From NCBI GenBank assembly GCA_963575745.1, contig CAUYUJ010003036.1, positions 40,001-104,000 of the forward strand: DNA of 64,000 nucleotides, written 5' to 3'. This document shows positions 33,571-44,258 of this stretch, in pieces. Under the pieces are notes generated by a model. It ran no database searches. It was not told where the DNA came from and saw nothing but the letters and a program-made list of their open reading frames with translations. Numbering within the stretch: position 1 is the stretch's first letter; every line of letters begins with the position of its first letter. Source of the DNA: Prorocentrum cordatum (Eukaryota; Sar; Dinophyceae; Prorocentrales; Prorocentraceae). A program made the translations under genes and the position numbers.

Positions 33571-35181
33571 GGAGCTTTTGGGTGCTGGAGCAAATCGTTT
33601 CGGGCTCTGCAGGGTATACTTGCGGGATGTACTCATGCTACTACTCTGCTGTCTATCTTGGCATATAGAGCTGTCCATAAAGTTACCCAGGTGAGCCCCA
33701 ACGTGCACCCCAGGGCCTTGGTAGATGACGCCACCCTTCAGTGGACTGGGCCCAAGGTGGACACCGCGCATGAGTTGCTCAAGGGGGTCCAGAGCTTCGT
33801 GAAGGACACGTCCAGGCTCGGTCTCTTACTCCAGGTCAAAAAGTCTGGGTGGGTGGCTACGGCTGCATCGGCTAGGCATGGGCTTGGAAGGTTTGCTCAG
33901 AGCATTCACTTGAAGGCGAAGTCTTGGGTGAGGAATCTGGGGCATGAGCTCAGTGGGCCCAAGCCGATCAGAAAGCAAGCCAATGCCAGATTGAAGCAGC
34001 TAGCAGATAGGCTACCCAGATTAAAGATGTTGAGACGTGGAGCTAGTAATCGAGTTACGGCTTTATGGAGGACAGGTCTCATGCCAGCTGCTGCTCATGG
34101 AGCCACAGTTTCAGGTGTCAACAATAGTGAGCTGGCCAAGCTTCGGCAGACGGCAGCAATGTTGGCGGGGCGGTCGAGTAAGTCTGCTTCCCTCACGCTT
34201 GCCCTTGCCACGCAGGCTGACGCCAAGTACGACCCCATATATGATGCTACATTGGATCCAGTACGGGCTTATGCGTCGTTCATCTGGGACCAGAGGGTCA
34301 GTCTTGGGAGGCTTCAGAGGGCGTGGCAAAAAGTTCGAGAAATATGTTCGTCACGGCCTTCCTGGGCATCAGCCAAAGGTCCAATAGCAGTGCTGATGAT
34401 AACGCTGGCAAAGATAGGCTGGGATATGTTTTCCAGTACGGTGTTGGTCAGTGATCTTGGCCACCACTTTGATCTTCTCCGTCTTCCTCCACGCTCGGTC
34501 GTGGAACTTGTGCGCCAAGGAATCGAGCGATGGCAATCTCAACATATTCTTGAACATCACAAGGAGGTATGTGCAGGAGGAGAGATCATCTGGACGAGGG
34601 CGCTCAGGAAGTGCATTTTGGGAGGTAAGGCAGTGATTAAGAATGAGAGATTCGCTGGTGTATTTCGTTCGCTGTGGTCAGGTGCGTTATGGTCTCGTGA
34701 CCGTCTTGCACGTGCTGGCTATAGAATATATCCTGCCTGTTGCTGGTGCTCGGCCGATAAGGCCACCATCGGGCATGAGTTCTACGAGTGTCCTGATGTT
34801 TACCATGATGTGTATGATGATCCCGCTCTTAATTGGGATCCAGATCTTAACTATGTGCGCTCTTATCTTCGTGATAAAGGGCAACCAGGCGGAGGGCAGC
34901 AAGACTATGACTACTTTGAGACCTCGGATGGGATGCCCATCGGCCCTCTGGTTCCTCCGCATGTGGAAGATAAGCTGGAGTTCTCTTTCTGGGGAGATTG
35001 GGAATCTGACCGGAGTTCTTGGAGTGGGGTATGCTATACTGATGGTTCTGGGATGGCCCCCAGTTTGCCAGAGCTAAGGAGATGCGGTTGGTCAGTAGTT
35101 CAACTTGGGGACAATGGGGTGCCCATAAGAGCCTTGTTTGGACCATTTAGGGGGGCCTATACAGACTGTGGGAAGAGCTGA
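33566..35181 (+). pseudogene. LINE ORF2: RT C-terminal part, connection and first RNase H block
   Basis: The frame starts with SGAFGCWSKSFRALQGILAG and AGCTHATTLLSILAYRAV (block B region), then RALVDDATLQW (block C VDD) and a long connection domain with a CWCSADKATIGHEFYECPD finger. Near 35035 it enters RNase H with CYTDGSGMAPS (first catalytic Asp). The frame ends at 35181, where the rest of RNase H moves to another frame. Confidence 0.8.
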
Positions 35182-36190
35182 ACGGTTTGCTGTCCTTCAA
35201 GCCCTCCGTCATTTGCCGCGCGTCAATCTGCTTGTGTCAGACCTCCTGGGTCTCGTTCAAGAAGCAGACAGCTGGTCACCTGAACTTGCTGATGCTCAGG
35301 CGGCCTATGCCGATATCTGGCGATCCATCCTGGCAAGGTATCCTGGAGGAAAAAACCGACCTTCCTTTTTGTGGTGCCCAGCGCACCTCACAGATGATGA
35401 ATATGTCGATTGTGCTGAGGAAAAGAAGTTGCCATGGGAGTTTGTCATGGGCAATCGTTGGGCATATTATTTTGCTAAGCGAGGCGCCCTTGAACACGCT
35501 CAACCTGACGCGGTGGTCAAACACTTTGAGGCTCGGCTTCAGGATTCAAAGATGCAGGCGAAGTTCTTTTCTTGGGCAGCGGCCAAGATGGCGGCGCGAG
35601 ATCAACTGAGCGATCGCCCTGAGCAACTCCTGAGGGCCCCTCGGAACAATGTGCCCCGTGTAGCTCTGACAGGGCATAATATGGTAATTTGGTCTCCCCA
35701 AGTCTTTCAGTGTAGAGAGTGTCTTGCGGTCGCCCGAGCGCAGGCCAGTCTTGGGAAGCTCTTGGGAACTGAATGTAAGCCGACGGCCCAAGAGAGGCTG
35801 AAGGCACGTGCGGACCAGCAGCTCCAGCGAGCTCCGCTCATGAGGTCTCGCGCTGTGAATGTTGCCCTGAAAGGGGCTGCGGATTTTGAGGGTGTAGGCT
35901 CGCCACAGGACGTCCAGGGTGCTTCTGGATCTGCGGGGCCTCAGCCTGCCGCCGATGAAGAGATCGTCGAGCTCCAGGGGCGCCAGGTCTTGGCGCTGCC
36001 GTGGGCAATGGTTTGCACGCTTTGTGGCTCCTACCAAGCGTCTCGTGGCAAAGTAGCTCGCTGTAAGCTGCAAGAGGAATGTCTCGGGGCGTCGGAGCAC
36101 GGGCCGACCAGATATCGGCAGACATATGCAATTTCTGCCATCAAGGCTGGTCGCCACCCTAAGACGGGCAAGTCTTTAAGACCCGTCTAA
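35138..36190 (+). pseudogene. LINE ORF2: RNase H remainder and C-terminal zinc fingers
   Basis: The frame has RAERFAVLQALRHLP (catalytic Glu), LLVSDLLGLV (third acidic residue), a C-terminal WCPAHLTDDEY and GNRWAYYFAKRGA. The last block should read GNxxAD; here the Asp position is Tyr, so RNase H may be inactive. A CREC motif and a CTLCGSYQASRGKVARC finger follow, then a basic tail ending KTGKSLRPV. Such a Cys-containing tail is common in dinoflagellate LINE ORF2 proteins. Confidence 0.75.
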
Positions 36191-36379
36191 CTTTCTGAAG
36201 TAAGGCCCGTGCTCCCGCCCCTCGGTTGCACGACATGGTCTGGCGCTGGTCCTCGTTCCCCTCGTCGTGGCTGCTTCTCCATAGCCGGCGCCACTCGTGC
36301 TCAGTCGCCCAGCCTCGTCGCCCATTCTCTCCGTCTCGGTCTGTCTGCCTCCCTTTCTCTTTTCTTTATTTATTTTTTT

Positions 36380-36382
<3 letters not shown>
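36191..36382 (+). other. LINE 3' non-coding region
   Basis: About 190 bases of C/T-rich sequence between the ORF2 stop and the CT tract. No polyadenylation-type signal was identified. Confidence 0.55.

Positions 36383-36453
<71 letters not shown>
36383..36453. repeat. (CT)n tract at LINE 3' end
   Basis: Nearly pure CT, following tttctttatttatttttttg. It has the same relation to the retroelement as the CT tracts of element A. Confidence 0.9.
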
Positions 36454-36454
<1 letters not shown>

Positions 36455-36463
36455 TTGCGTGTT

Positions 36464-36510
36464 GTTTCCCAGCCCTCCTGCGTTGGGTTCTCGTTTTGAA
36501 TAGAGCACTG
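36464..36510 (+). repeat. Conserved box preceding the 102-bp satellite (copy 1)
   Basis: A ~45-base segment containing agccctcctgcgttggg and tcgttttgaatagagcac. Its inverted counterpart lies at 47916-47960, next to the second array of the same satellite. Between box and array lies a ~90-bp CCTT/CCTCC-rich stretch in both cases. Confidence 0.75.
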
Positions 36511-36597
36511 CTCGCGCGTCGCCTTCCTTACTTCTTCCTTCCTTCCCGCCCCTCTCTTCCCCCTTGCCTTTTTGCCTAGCTCGTCGCTGCGTGCCAG

Positions 36598-38550
36598 CTG
36601 GGGGGCTGCGATCCGTGAAACCGTTGCCACCTTCGAGGACTGCTGGGGGGGCCAGCACAGTGGGTACACACGGCGGACTCAAATGGGACCTCGCCATCCC
36701 TGGGGGGCTGCGATCTGTGAAATTGTCGCCACTTTCGAGGGCTGCTGGGGGGCCCAGCACAGTGGGTACACACGGCGGATTCAAATGTGACCTCGCCATC
36801 CCTGGGGGCTACGACCTGCGAAACTGTCGCCACTTTCGAGGGCTGCGGGGGGGTCCAGCACAGCGTGTACACACGGCGGGCGCACATGGGACCTCGCCGT
36901 CCCTGGGGGGCTGCGATTTGCGAAATTGCCGCCACTTTTGAGGCTTGCTGGGGGGCCCAGCACAGTGGGTACACACGGCGGACTCAAATTGGACCTCGCC
37001 ATCCCTGGGGGGCTGCGATCTGTGAAACTGTCGCCACTTTCGAGGGCTGCTGGGGGGCCCAGCACAGTGGGTACCACGGCGGACTCAAATGGGACCTCGC
37101 CATCCCTGGGGGGCTGCGATCTGTGAAACTGTCGCCACTTTCGAGGGCTGCTGGGGGGCCCAGCACAGTGGGTACACACGGCGACTCAAATGGGACCTCG
37201 CCATCCCTGGGGGGCTGCGATCTGTGAAACTGTCGCCACTTTCGAGGCCTGCTGGGGGGCCCAGCACAGTGGCCACACGCAGACTCAAATTAGACCTCGC
37301 CATCCCTGGGGGGCTGCGATCTGTGAAACTGTCGCCACTTTCGAGGCCTGCTGGGGGGCCCAGCACAGTGGGTACACACGGCGGACTCAAATTGACCTCG
37401 CCATCCCTGGGGGGCTGCGATCTGTGAAACTGTCGCCACTTTCGAGGCCTGCTGGGGGGCCCAGCACAGTGGGTACCCACGGCGGACTCAAATGGGACCT
37501 CGCCATCCCTGGGGGGCTGCGATCTGTGAAACTGTCGCCACTTTCGAGGCCTGCTGGGGGGCCCAGCACAGTGGGTACACACGGCGGACTCAAATGGACC
37601 TCGCCATCCCTGGGGGGCTGCGATCTGTGAAACTGTCGCCACTTTGGGTACGAGGCCTCGCCATCCCTGGGGGGCTGCGATCTGTGAGTCGCCACTTTCG
37701 AGGCCTGCTGGGGGGCCCAGCACAGTGGGTACACACGGCGGACTCAAATGGGACCTCGCCATCCCTGGGGGGCTGCGATCTGTGAAACTGTCGCCACTTT
37801 CGAGGCCTGCTGGGGGGCCCAGCACAGTGGGTACACACGGCGGACTCAAATGGGACCTCGCCATCCCTGGGGGGCTGCGATCTGTGAAACTGTCGCCACT
37901 TTCGAGGCCTGCTGGGGGGCCCAGCACAGTGGGTACACACGGCGGATTCAAATGGGACCTCGCCATCCCTGGGGGGCTGCGATCTGTGAAACTGTCGCCA
38001 CTTTCGAGGCCTGCTGGGGGGCCCAGCACAGTGGGTACACACGGCGGACTCAAATGGGACCTCGCCATCCCTGGGGGGCTGCGATCTGTGAAACTGTCGC
38101 CACTTTCGAGGGCTGCTGGGGGGCCCAGCACAGTGGGTACTTACCGCAGACTGAAATTTGACCTCGCAATCCCTGGGGGGGCTGCGATTTGTGAAACTGT
38201 CGCCATTTTCGAGGGCTGCTGAGGGGCCCAGCACAGTGGGTACCCACCGCAGATTCAGATTAGACCTCGCCATCCCTGGGGGGCTGCGATTTGTGAAACT
38301 GTCGTCACTTTCGAGGGCTGCTGAGGGGCACAACACAAAAGGTATTCACCGCAGACTCAGATTAGACCTCGCCATCCCTGGGGGGCTGCGATCTGTGAAA
38401 CTGTCGCCACGTTCGAGGGCTGCTGAGGGGCCCAGCACAGTGGGTACTTACCGCAGACTCAGATTAGACCTCGCAATCCCTGGGGGGCTGCGATCTGTGA
38501 AACTGTCGCCACTTTCGAGAGCTGCTGAGGTGCCCAGCACAGTGGGCTTC
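36598..38550 (+). repeat. 102-bp satellite, ~19 tandem copies
   Basis: The monomer runs from ggggggctgcgatctgtgaa through actgtcgccactttcgagg, tgctggggggcccagca, gtgggtacacacggcgg and ctcaaatgggacctcgcc. It is 102 bp, with small indels in some copies (near 37180, 37270, 37650 and 37690). Each unit contains a 7-bp stem tgctggg/cccagca around ggg. Because 102 is divisible by 3, frames stay open for up to 348 codons on the minus strand; these are not taken as genes. Edge copies differ most (38160-38550 has aacacaaaaggtattcaccg-type variants). Confidence 0.95.
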
Positions 38551-38797
38551 CCGCACGTCTTTCTCCTGCTCTTCGTTTCTTTTGCTCTTCGTGCACGTCA
38601 TGTCTTCTTCGAGCCTGTAGTTGTCGCCCCTCGTTCTTGTACGGTTCTCCTGCGCATCGTTCCATAGGCGCGTGTCCCAAGTAGCTTACATATCAAACAA
38701 CGGATCCTGCAATGTGATTGTCCATGCAAGTTTCGGCCAACTCGTCGTTTCCCATGATACAAATGGGTTGGGTACGTCACAGGGTAATTTTTCTCTG
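38551..38797. other. Spacer after satellite
   Basis: C/T-rich transition (cttcccgcacgtctttctcc) then mixed sequence. No gene. Confidence 0.5.
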
Positions 38798-38803
38798 TCT
38801 TTT

Positions 38804-38865
<62 letters not shown>

Positions 38866-38883
38866 ATATATATATATGTATAC

Positions 38884-38917
<34 letters not shown>

Positions 38918-38920
38918 CGG
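38798..38920. repeat. (CT)n followed by (TA)n
   Basis: A CT run to about 38861, then TA/CATA repeats to about 38918. Confidence 0.9.
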
Positions 38921-39147
38921 AGGTGAGGGGGTGAGATCGAAGTGGAGCGGACAGCCCCCCTACCGGGCCGCCGGGAAATCGGTTTCGTGTTCGTGCGTGC
39001 CGTGCGTGCGGGCGAGGCGAAGCTGCGTGGGCGGGCGAGAAGTACATTTCCTGTAGCTGAAGCGCGGCCGGACCAAAAGTCTCCCTTCCGGCAACCGGTG
39101 CCCCGCGGTGTCCCGCCGGTGTTCCGCCAGTGTCCCGTCGGTGTCCC

Positions 39148-39157
39148 GATGATGATG

Positions 39158-39207
<50 letters not shown>

Positions 39208-39317
39208 ACTGATGATACTGATGATGATGATGTTGATGATGTTGACGATGATGATGATGCTGATGATGATGATGATGATGGTGATGGTGGTGATGGTGGT
39301 GATGATGATGGTGTCCC

Positions 39318-39366
<49 letters not shown>

Positions 39367-39542
39367 TGATGATGATGATGATGATGATGACGATGATGAT
39401 GATGATGCTATGGTGGTGATGATGATGGTGCCCCGATGATGATGATGTTGGTGCTGATGATGATGGTGCCCCGATGATGATGGTGTTGATGATCCTGATG
39501 ATGTTGATGATGATCAGGTGATTTGATGATGATGACGATGAA

Positions 39543-39621
<79 letters not shown>

Positions 39622-40184
39622 GTGTCGCGGTGATGATGTGGTTGATGATGATGCTGTTTACGATGATGGTGATGATGATGATGATGGTGTCCCGATGATG
39701 GTGATAATGATGATGATGACGATCATGGTGTCCCGATGTTGATGATGAGGATGATGATGATGAGGTGATGATGACTTTGATGATGGTGGCCCAATGATGG
39801 TGATGATGCTGATGTTGATGATGATGATGATGGTGTCCCGATGATGTTGATGATGCTGATGTTGATGATGATGGCGACGATGATGATGGTGTCCCGATGA
39901 TGATGATGATGCTAATGATGATGATTATGATGGTGTCTGGATGATGATGATGTTGATGATGTTGTTCATGATCATGATGATGAGATGATGATGATGCTGA
40001 TGATGGTGGTGTTCCGATGATGATGATGGTGCCACGATGATGATGACGATGTTGATGATGATGGTGACGATGATGGTGTCCCGATGATGATGATGATGAT
40101 GATGGTGATGGTGATGCTGATGATGTTGAAGATGATGTTGATGACATTGATGACGATGATGTTGATGATGATGACGTTGATTGT
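39148..40184. repeat. (GAT)n imperfect array, ~1 kb
   Basis: Gatgat triplets with gttgat, gctgat and ggtgat variants. The phrase gatggtgtcccgatgatg recurs about every 60-170 bases, giving a loose higher-order pattern. Long minus-strand His/Ser frames are by-products. Confidence 0.95.
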
Positions 40185-40430
40185 GATATCGATTGTGATA
40201 TCGATAGTGAGATCGATAGTTAGACCGAATGTGAGATCGATTGTGAGATCGATAGTGAGATCGATATTGAGATCGGTTGTGATATCGATAGCCAGATCGA
40301 TTGTGAGATCGATCGAATGAAATAGATCGAGTGAGATCGATTGTGAGATCGATCGAGTGAGATCGATCTTGCGAGACCGATCGTGAGATCGATAGTGATA
40401 TCGATCGTGAGACCGATCGAGTGAGACGTT
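40185..40430. repeat. GATCGAT-rich ~12-bp repeat
   Basis: Units such as gagatcgattgt and gatatcgatagt repeat about 20 times. They contain many self-complementary words (atcgat, gatatc, gatc). The array directly follows the GAT array. Confidence 0.9.
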
Positions 40431-40664
40431 TGTTCCTCCCTCCCCCCGAACCTCCTTATCACCCGAAGGATGGTCGTATGGGTATACCTGGATTCCCTTC
40501 TCTTCTGTGTCTTTGTAATCTGGGACCCTGCGAACCCCACCCCGTACATGGGACCTCCGCGGCTCTTGGGCCCCAGGAGCCACTTTTGGACGCCCCTGCA
40601 GACGGTCCCTCGTGCTTTCCAAAGCTCCCGAAGCCCCTGCTGGCCCTGGGCAGCGGGCCCAAAT

Positions 40665-40757
40665 CGTTCTCCTCCTCCTCCTCCTCCTCATCCTGCTCCT
40701 CCTGCCTCCTCCGCCTCCTGTTCCTCCTCCTCCTCCTCCTCCTCCTCCTCCTTCTCG
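40665..40757. repeat. (CCT)n tract upstream of TMBIM gene
   Basis: Nearly pure cct triplets on the plus strand, ending about 110 bases before the relic spliced leader. Confidence 0.85.
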
Positions 40758-40864
40758 GGGGAGGGAGGAGAACGGAGGGCGGCCCGACGGCCCCGTGAGA
40801 GCCCACAGAGGCTCCAGACACCCACCAGACGCCCGAAGGCGACCCAAAGAAGACCCCCAAGAGG

Positions 40865-40886
40865 CCCGTTGCCATTTTGGCTCAAG
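40865..40886 (+). other. Relic dinoflagellate spliced-leader sequence
   Basis: The 22 bases match the dinoflagellate spliced leader at 20 positions, including the unbroken stretch gccattttggctcaag. The differences are the first base and one A to T change. It lies 64 bases upstream of the TMBIM start codon on the same strand. A genomic leader copy at this place is the known mark of a gene that returned to the genome from a trans-spliced mRNA. Confidence 0.85.
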
Positions 40887-40950
40887 GCGCCCTGGCCTAG
40901 GACTGACCCCGCGCGGCCCGCGATACCGGTACCTCGTGGTACCCCCAGCA

Positions 40951-41721
40951 ATGGCGAGCGCCCCGCGGGACGCCATGGCCTTCAGCGAGAGGTCCGTGCG
41001 GCACGGCTTCGTCCGGAAGGTGTACGGGATATTGGGCACTCAGCTGCTGGTCACCACCGTGCTGGGCGGGGCTGTCATGAAGAAGAGCGAGTCCATGGAC
41101 CCGGAGATTGGCACCGTCCTGATGTTTCTGTCTTTGCTGGGCTCGGTTGCGACCATGATGGTGTTCTGGTGCTGTCCTCAGGTGATGCGCCGTTCTCCCA
41201 CGAATTATATCCTGCTGGGGATGTTCACCCTCGCCAAGAGCGTCATGGTTGGCTTCATCTGCAGCCAGTACAGCGAGGAGTCGGTGCTGGTCGTCCTCGG
41301 CCTGACGTGCTTCATCCTGGCGGGCCTGACCGCGTTCACGTTCCAGACAAAGTACGATTTTACTGGTTTCGCGTCGTACCTGATGTGCGGATCACTCGTC
41401 ATGCTCGGCATGAGTTTCGGTCTGATGTTCGGCTCCATCTTCGGTCTTTCGGGCGCGGCCTTCCAGACCGCCCGTCTCTGCATGTGTGGGCTTGGCGCCT
41501 TGCTCTTTGCAGCCTACATCGTGTACGACACCCAGATGATCCTTGGGAACAAGCACCCAAACCGCAAGTTCTCGGTTGATGACTACGCCGCGGCGGCCAT
41601 CATGCTCTACATCGACATCGTCCAACTGTTCCTCTACCTCCTGGAGCTCCTCGGCGACCGCAGGGACAGCCGCGACCGCGGCGTGAGGGGTGCCCGCGCC
41701 CGCTTCCAGCCGGTGCGGTAA
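40951..41721 (+). CDS. TMBIM / Bax inhibitor-1 family membrane protein (lifeguard-like), intronless
   Basis: The 256-aa protein is complete. After a short cytosolic N-terminus with VRHGFVRKVYGILGTQLLV (residues 17-34) there are about seven hydrophobic segments, near residues 25-43, 54-73, 86-104, 111-130, 141-160, 173-192 and 215-234. The family signature YDTQMILG is at 192-199 and AAIMLYIDIVQLFLYLLELL at 215-234. Asp193 and Asp222 fit the two-Asp pH/calcium sensor described for the family. Members sit in ER, Golgi or other membranes, leak calcium and modulate cell death. Start ATG 40951 is chosen because the family N-terminus follows directly; 40975 is an alternative. There are no introns. 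The relic spliced leader upstream identifies it as a retroposed copy; the intact frame argues that it is functional or recent. Confidence 0.92.
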   Translation: MASAPRDAMAFSERSVRHGFVRKVYGILGTQLLVTTVLGGAVMKKSESMDPEIGTVLMFLSLLGSVATMMVFWCCPQVMRRSPTNYILLGMFTLAKSVMVGFICSQYSEESVLVVLGLTCFILAGLTAFTFQTKYDFTGFASYLMCGSLVMLGMSFGLMFGSIFGLSGAAFQTARLCMCGLGALLFAAYIVYDTQMILGNKHPNRKFSVDDYAAAAIMLYIDIVQLFLYLLELLGDRRDSRDRGVRGARARFQPVR

Positions 41722-41999
41722 GCGGGCACAGTTGCGCCAGCCGGGCGTTGGCAGATGTGTTGGCCGCAGTCCAGCAGCGACTGACACCACTTGAGCCAGA
41801 TACAGCGAGGTCTCACTCGAGCCAGTTTAAGCAGCGCCGTGGCCAGGGCAGCGACACGCATCACAGCGACGTGCGAGCGACAGAGAACAAAAAAGAAACA
41901 AGAGGCATTCGGAACGCAAAAGCCATTGCTTTCTTTTGATTTTTGTATGACTTGGGAAATGCTCAGTTCTTCCGTCTTCCGGGCGTCCGAGACTGCCCA
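41722..41999 (+). other. TMBIM 3' region with A-rich patch
   Basis: Unique sequence after the stop codon. An A-rich patch at about 41884-41902 (aacaaaaaagaaacaaga) could be a decayed poly-A tail of the retroposed mRNA, but it is short. Confidence 0.35.
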
Positions 42000-42250
42000 G
42001 GAGGCCGGAGCATCGCCCCAAATTAACCAAGAGGGCTTCCAGGCAGTCCAAGATGAGTCCCAAGACGGCCCAGCAGGGCCCCAAAATGGCCCGAAGAGAG
42101 CCCGATGACGGCCCAAGATGGCTCCAAGACGCCTCCGAATCATTCCAAATCGTGACCTGGTCGTTCAGGGAGACCGCGGCAGGGTGGCCCAGGGAAGCCC
42201 CCAGTGGCCCCCGAAGGAACCCAGGAGGCTTCCAGAAGGCCCCAACAAGC
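42000..42250. repeat. CCAAG/CTTGG-type degenerate repeats
   Basis: Units such as gtcccaagacggccc and aagatggctccaagacg, C-strand on plus. Confidence 0.6.
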
Positions 42251-42531
42251 CCTTAAACACCTGCGTGAGATTTACAAGAGGCGTTCCCAGGATGAGCCTC
42301 GACAAGAAGAGCTGAGGATGGAGGCGAATTCGCAGGGTAGTGCGAGAATGAGGAAGAGGAAGAAGAAACATGAGGGAAGGATAGCACATTACAGTATCAT
42401 AACGACGATGCCAGAAAAGGCAACAACGAGTTATCGCTAAATGTTCCGCTTTACCTTATTGCCTTCCTGTCTGCATGCCAAGCTTGAAGGACCAAAGTGC
42501 ATGGCGCGAAGCGCCAATGCAGTCTTGTATA
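42251..42531. other. Spacer
   Basis: No gene or defined repeat. Confidence 0.5.
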
Positions 42532-42714
42532 CAGTCGGGCCGCTGACTACGGACATTTACTTTTCAAAAGGAGCTCGGGCGTTCCTTAGGTTTGCATGCG
42601 TTCCGCTTTTTTGGGGCGGCGAGCCCCCCACTGCCCCTTCGGGCTTCATGGGCTTCTTTGGAAAAACGGGGCCTCGTTCCTTATTTGTCGTTCTTTGGGT
42701 CAGCGGCCCGACTG
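42532..42714. mobile_element. Tc1/mariner-type MITE, copy 1
   Basis: The ends are perfect 16-bp inverted repeats starting cagtcgggccgctgac (42532-42547 and 42699-42714). TA dinucleotides flank both sides (42530-42531 and 42715-42716), as for Tc1/mariner target sites. The 183-bp body has no ORF. In reverse complement it contains ataaggaacgaggcccc, shared with copy 2. Confidence 0.8.
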
Positions 42715-42808
42715 TATGTATGTTTGTATGTATGTGTGCATGTATGTACGTGTATATATGCATGTACGTAGTATGTCTATATATATGTATATAGATATGT
42801 GTGTCGGT
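42715..42808. repeat. (TGTA)n microsatellite next to MITE copy 1
   Basis: Tgtatgtttgtatg-type units starting at the TA duplication, ending in atatgtatatagatatgtg. Confidence 0.85.
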
Positions 42809-43149
42809 GGTCCTTTTGTCGAACAGCACGTTCCTTTCGTTCAGTCTATGTGGTGCGAAGCTTTCCTGCCGTTCCCAGTGTGCATCGGCTGGCTTGTGTC
42901 ACTGCTGTTGTTCGTATTGTTGCAGGTGCTGATGTCTTTGTTTGTATGATCGTTATTTCGATATTCCTCCCTCCATACTGTTTCTTTTTGGAGCATGTTG
43001 TCTCTCAGATTCCATCGCGCCCATATTGCGATTATTGAGACGTCGCGTATCCCCACCAGCCCGTCCAAAGACAAACACCGGACGAGTTGCCTTGATCAGG
43101 GATGGCTCGCAGCATGTAGTCATGCCCTGGGAGCATATTGGAGTCATCG
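42809..43149. other. Spacer
   Basis: AT-richer than its surroundings. No gene supported. Confidence 0.5.
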
Positions 43150-43600
43150 TGAAGCCCTCTTGGGGTAATTTGAAGGCCTTTGGGGCTCTCTTGTGAGCCT
43201 CTTGGTGCCATCCTGGAGGCTATCGATCCAAGAAGGAGGGTTCTCAATTACGTTCCCCCCCTCGGAGGCTGCAACGTCGCCTTTTTTGGTGCTCCTTGGG
43301 CGCTCTTGGGCAGCCTTGGGGCCATCATGGGCTCTCTTGTGTCCCTCTCGGGGCTCTCTTGCGCCATCTTGGAGCCATCTCGAGGCATTGAAAGGCCATT
43401 TGAAGCGAAGTGTCAAGAAGACCCAAACCATTTGTTTTTCCTTCGATGTTGTCAGATTGTGGGGTTCTATGGGTGTTTTGGGGCCTCTTGGAGGCATCAT
43501 GGTGGCCATAGACATCTTGGGGTACATGGAGCCATCTTGGAGGCCATCTTGGGCTCTCTGAGGCCATTGTCGAGCCAGGTTGGCCCACACATCCAATAAT
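43150..43600. repeat. CTTGG-type degenerate repeats
   Basis: Many units like gccatcttggggc and ctcttgggcagcc, G/T strand on plus. Confidence 0.65.
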
Positions 43601-43724
43601 GCCCCCGATGTGCCGAAATCTATCTCAACATAATTGTGTACCAATGCTTTTGGTTTTGTACGCATTGGGGGGGCTTCTTTCGCCCTCCCCCCCACGGAGG
43701 AGGCCGAACAATTTCCTCATGGGG

Positions 43725-43992
43725 CCTTGCCTTGGGCCCTTCTTGGGGCTCGCTTGAGCCATATAGCCATCTAGAGGCCTCAGAAGCTCATCGGAATTAA
43801 AAAGGCGAGAAGGCATAAAACATGGATGCCCCCCAGGTTCTGGAGGGACGCTGGCTTCCCGGGAGGGCCCTGGAATGCTTTCGTGGCCATTGGGAGCAGT
43901 CTTGGAGCGGTCCTGGGGCCTCTTGGACGTAAGCGGGAAGCTATGTTGAGCCATCTTGGTCATTTCGTGCGCTCTTGGAGGCCATCTTGGGC
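43725..43992. repeat. CTTGG-type degenerate repeats (second block)
   Basis: Units such as gggcccttcttggggctcg and gccatcttggtc. MITE copy 2 begins right after. Confidence 0.6.
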
Positions 43993-43996
43993 TAGA

Positions 43997-44163
43997 CAGT
44001 CGGCGCTAAGGAACCCAGAATAAGGAACGAGGCCCCTTTTGTCCATAACTGAACTTCGATTTCCCATCGGAACGTAAGAAAAACCGAAGGCAACCTGTGA
44101 AACAGCTACGGAACAGTGAGCCCCTCCCAAACGAAAAGGGTTCCTTCTTCAGCGCCCCGACTG
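43997..44163 (+). mobile_element. Tc1/mariner-type MITE, copy 2
   Basis: Left end cagtcggcgctaaggaac, right end the reverse complement of cagtcggggcgctgaag, followed by TA at 44164-44165. The left flank no longer has TA directly adjacent. The interior shares ataaggaacgaggcccc with copy 1 and aacttcgat and ggcaacctg with copy 3. Confidence 0.75.
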
Positions 44164-44258
44164 TATGTCGGGCCTTCTCGGGGCCTTCTCGGGGCCATCT
44201 TGGGCGCTCCGACGACCTGCGGAGCGCCTCCTCCAGAACCGCGGAGAGAGGGTAGAGT

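Larger units (their letters stand above)
29430..36460 (+). mobile_element. Near full-length LINE-type retrotransposon
   Basis: The element has an ORF1 with zinc-finger and coiled-coil parts (29780-30994) and an ORF2 region with APE-type endonuclease, reverse transcriptase, RNase H and C-terminal zinc fingers (31023-36190), followed by a ~200-bp 3' region and a CT tract. The domain order fits a non-LTR element. ORF1 has one in-frame stop and ORF2 has about five frameshifts, so it is not autonomous now. The 5' limit is approximate. Confidence 0.8.

Noticed and set aside
37085-38131. 348-codon open frame on the minus strand
   Set aside because: It is translated 102-bp satellite. The unit length is divisible by three, so frames stay open in several registers on both strands.
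38960-40147. 395-codon Ser/His-rich frame on the minus strand
   Set aside because: Product of the GAT trinucleotide array; no non-repetitive coding sequence.
43738-43765. Second candidate spliced leader on the minus strand (around cttgagcca)
   Set aside because: Only about nine bases match; the rest of the leader is absent and no gene follows.
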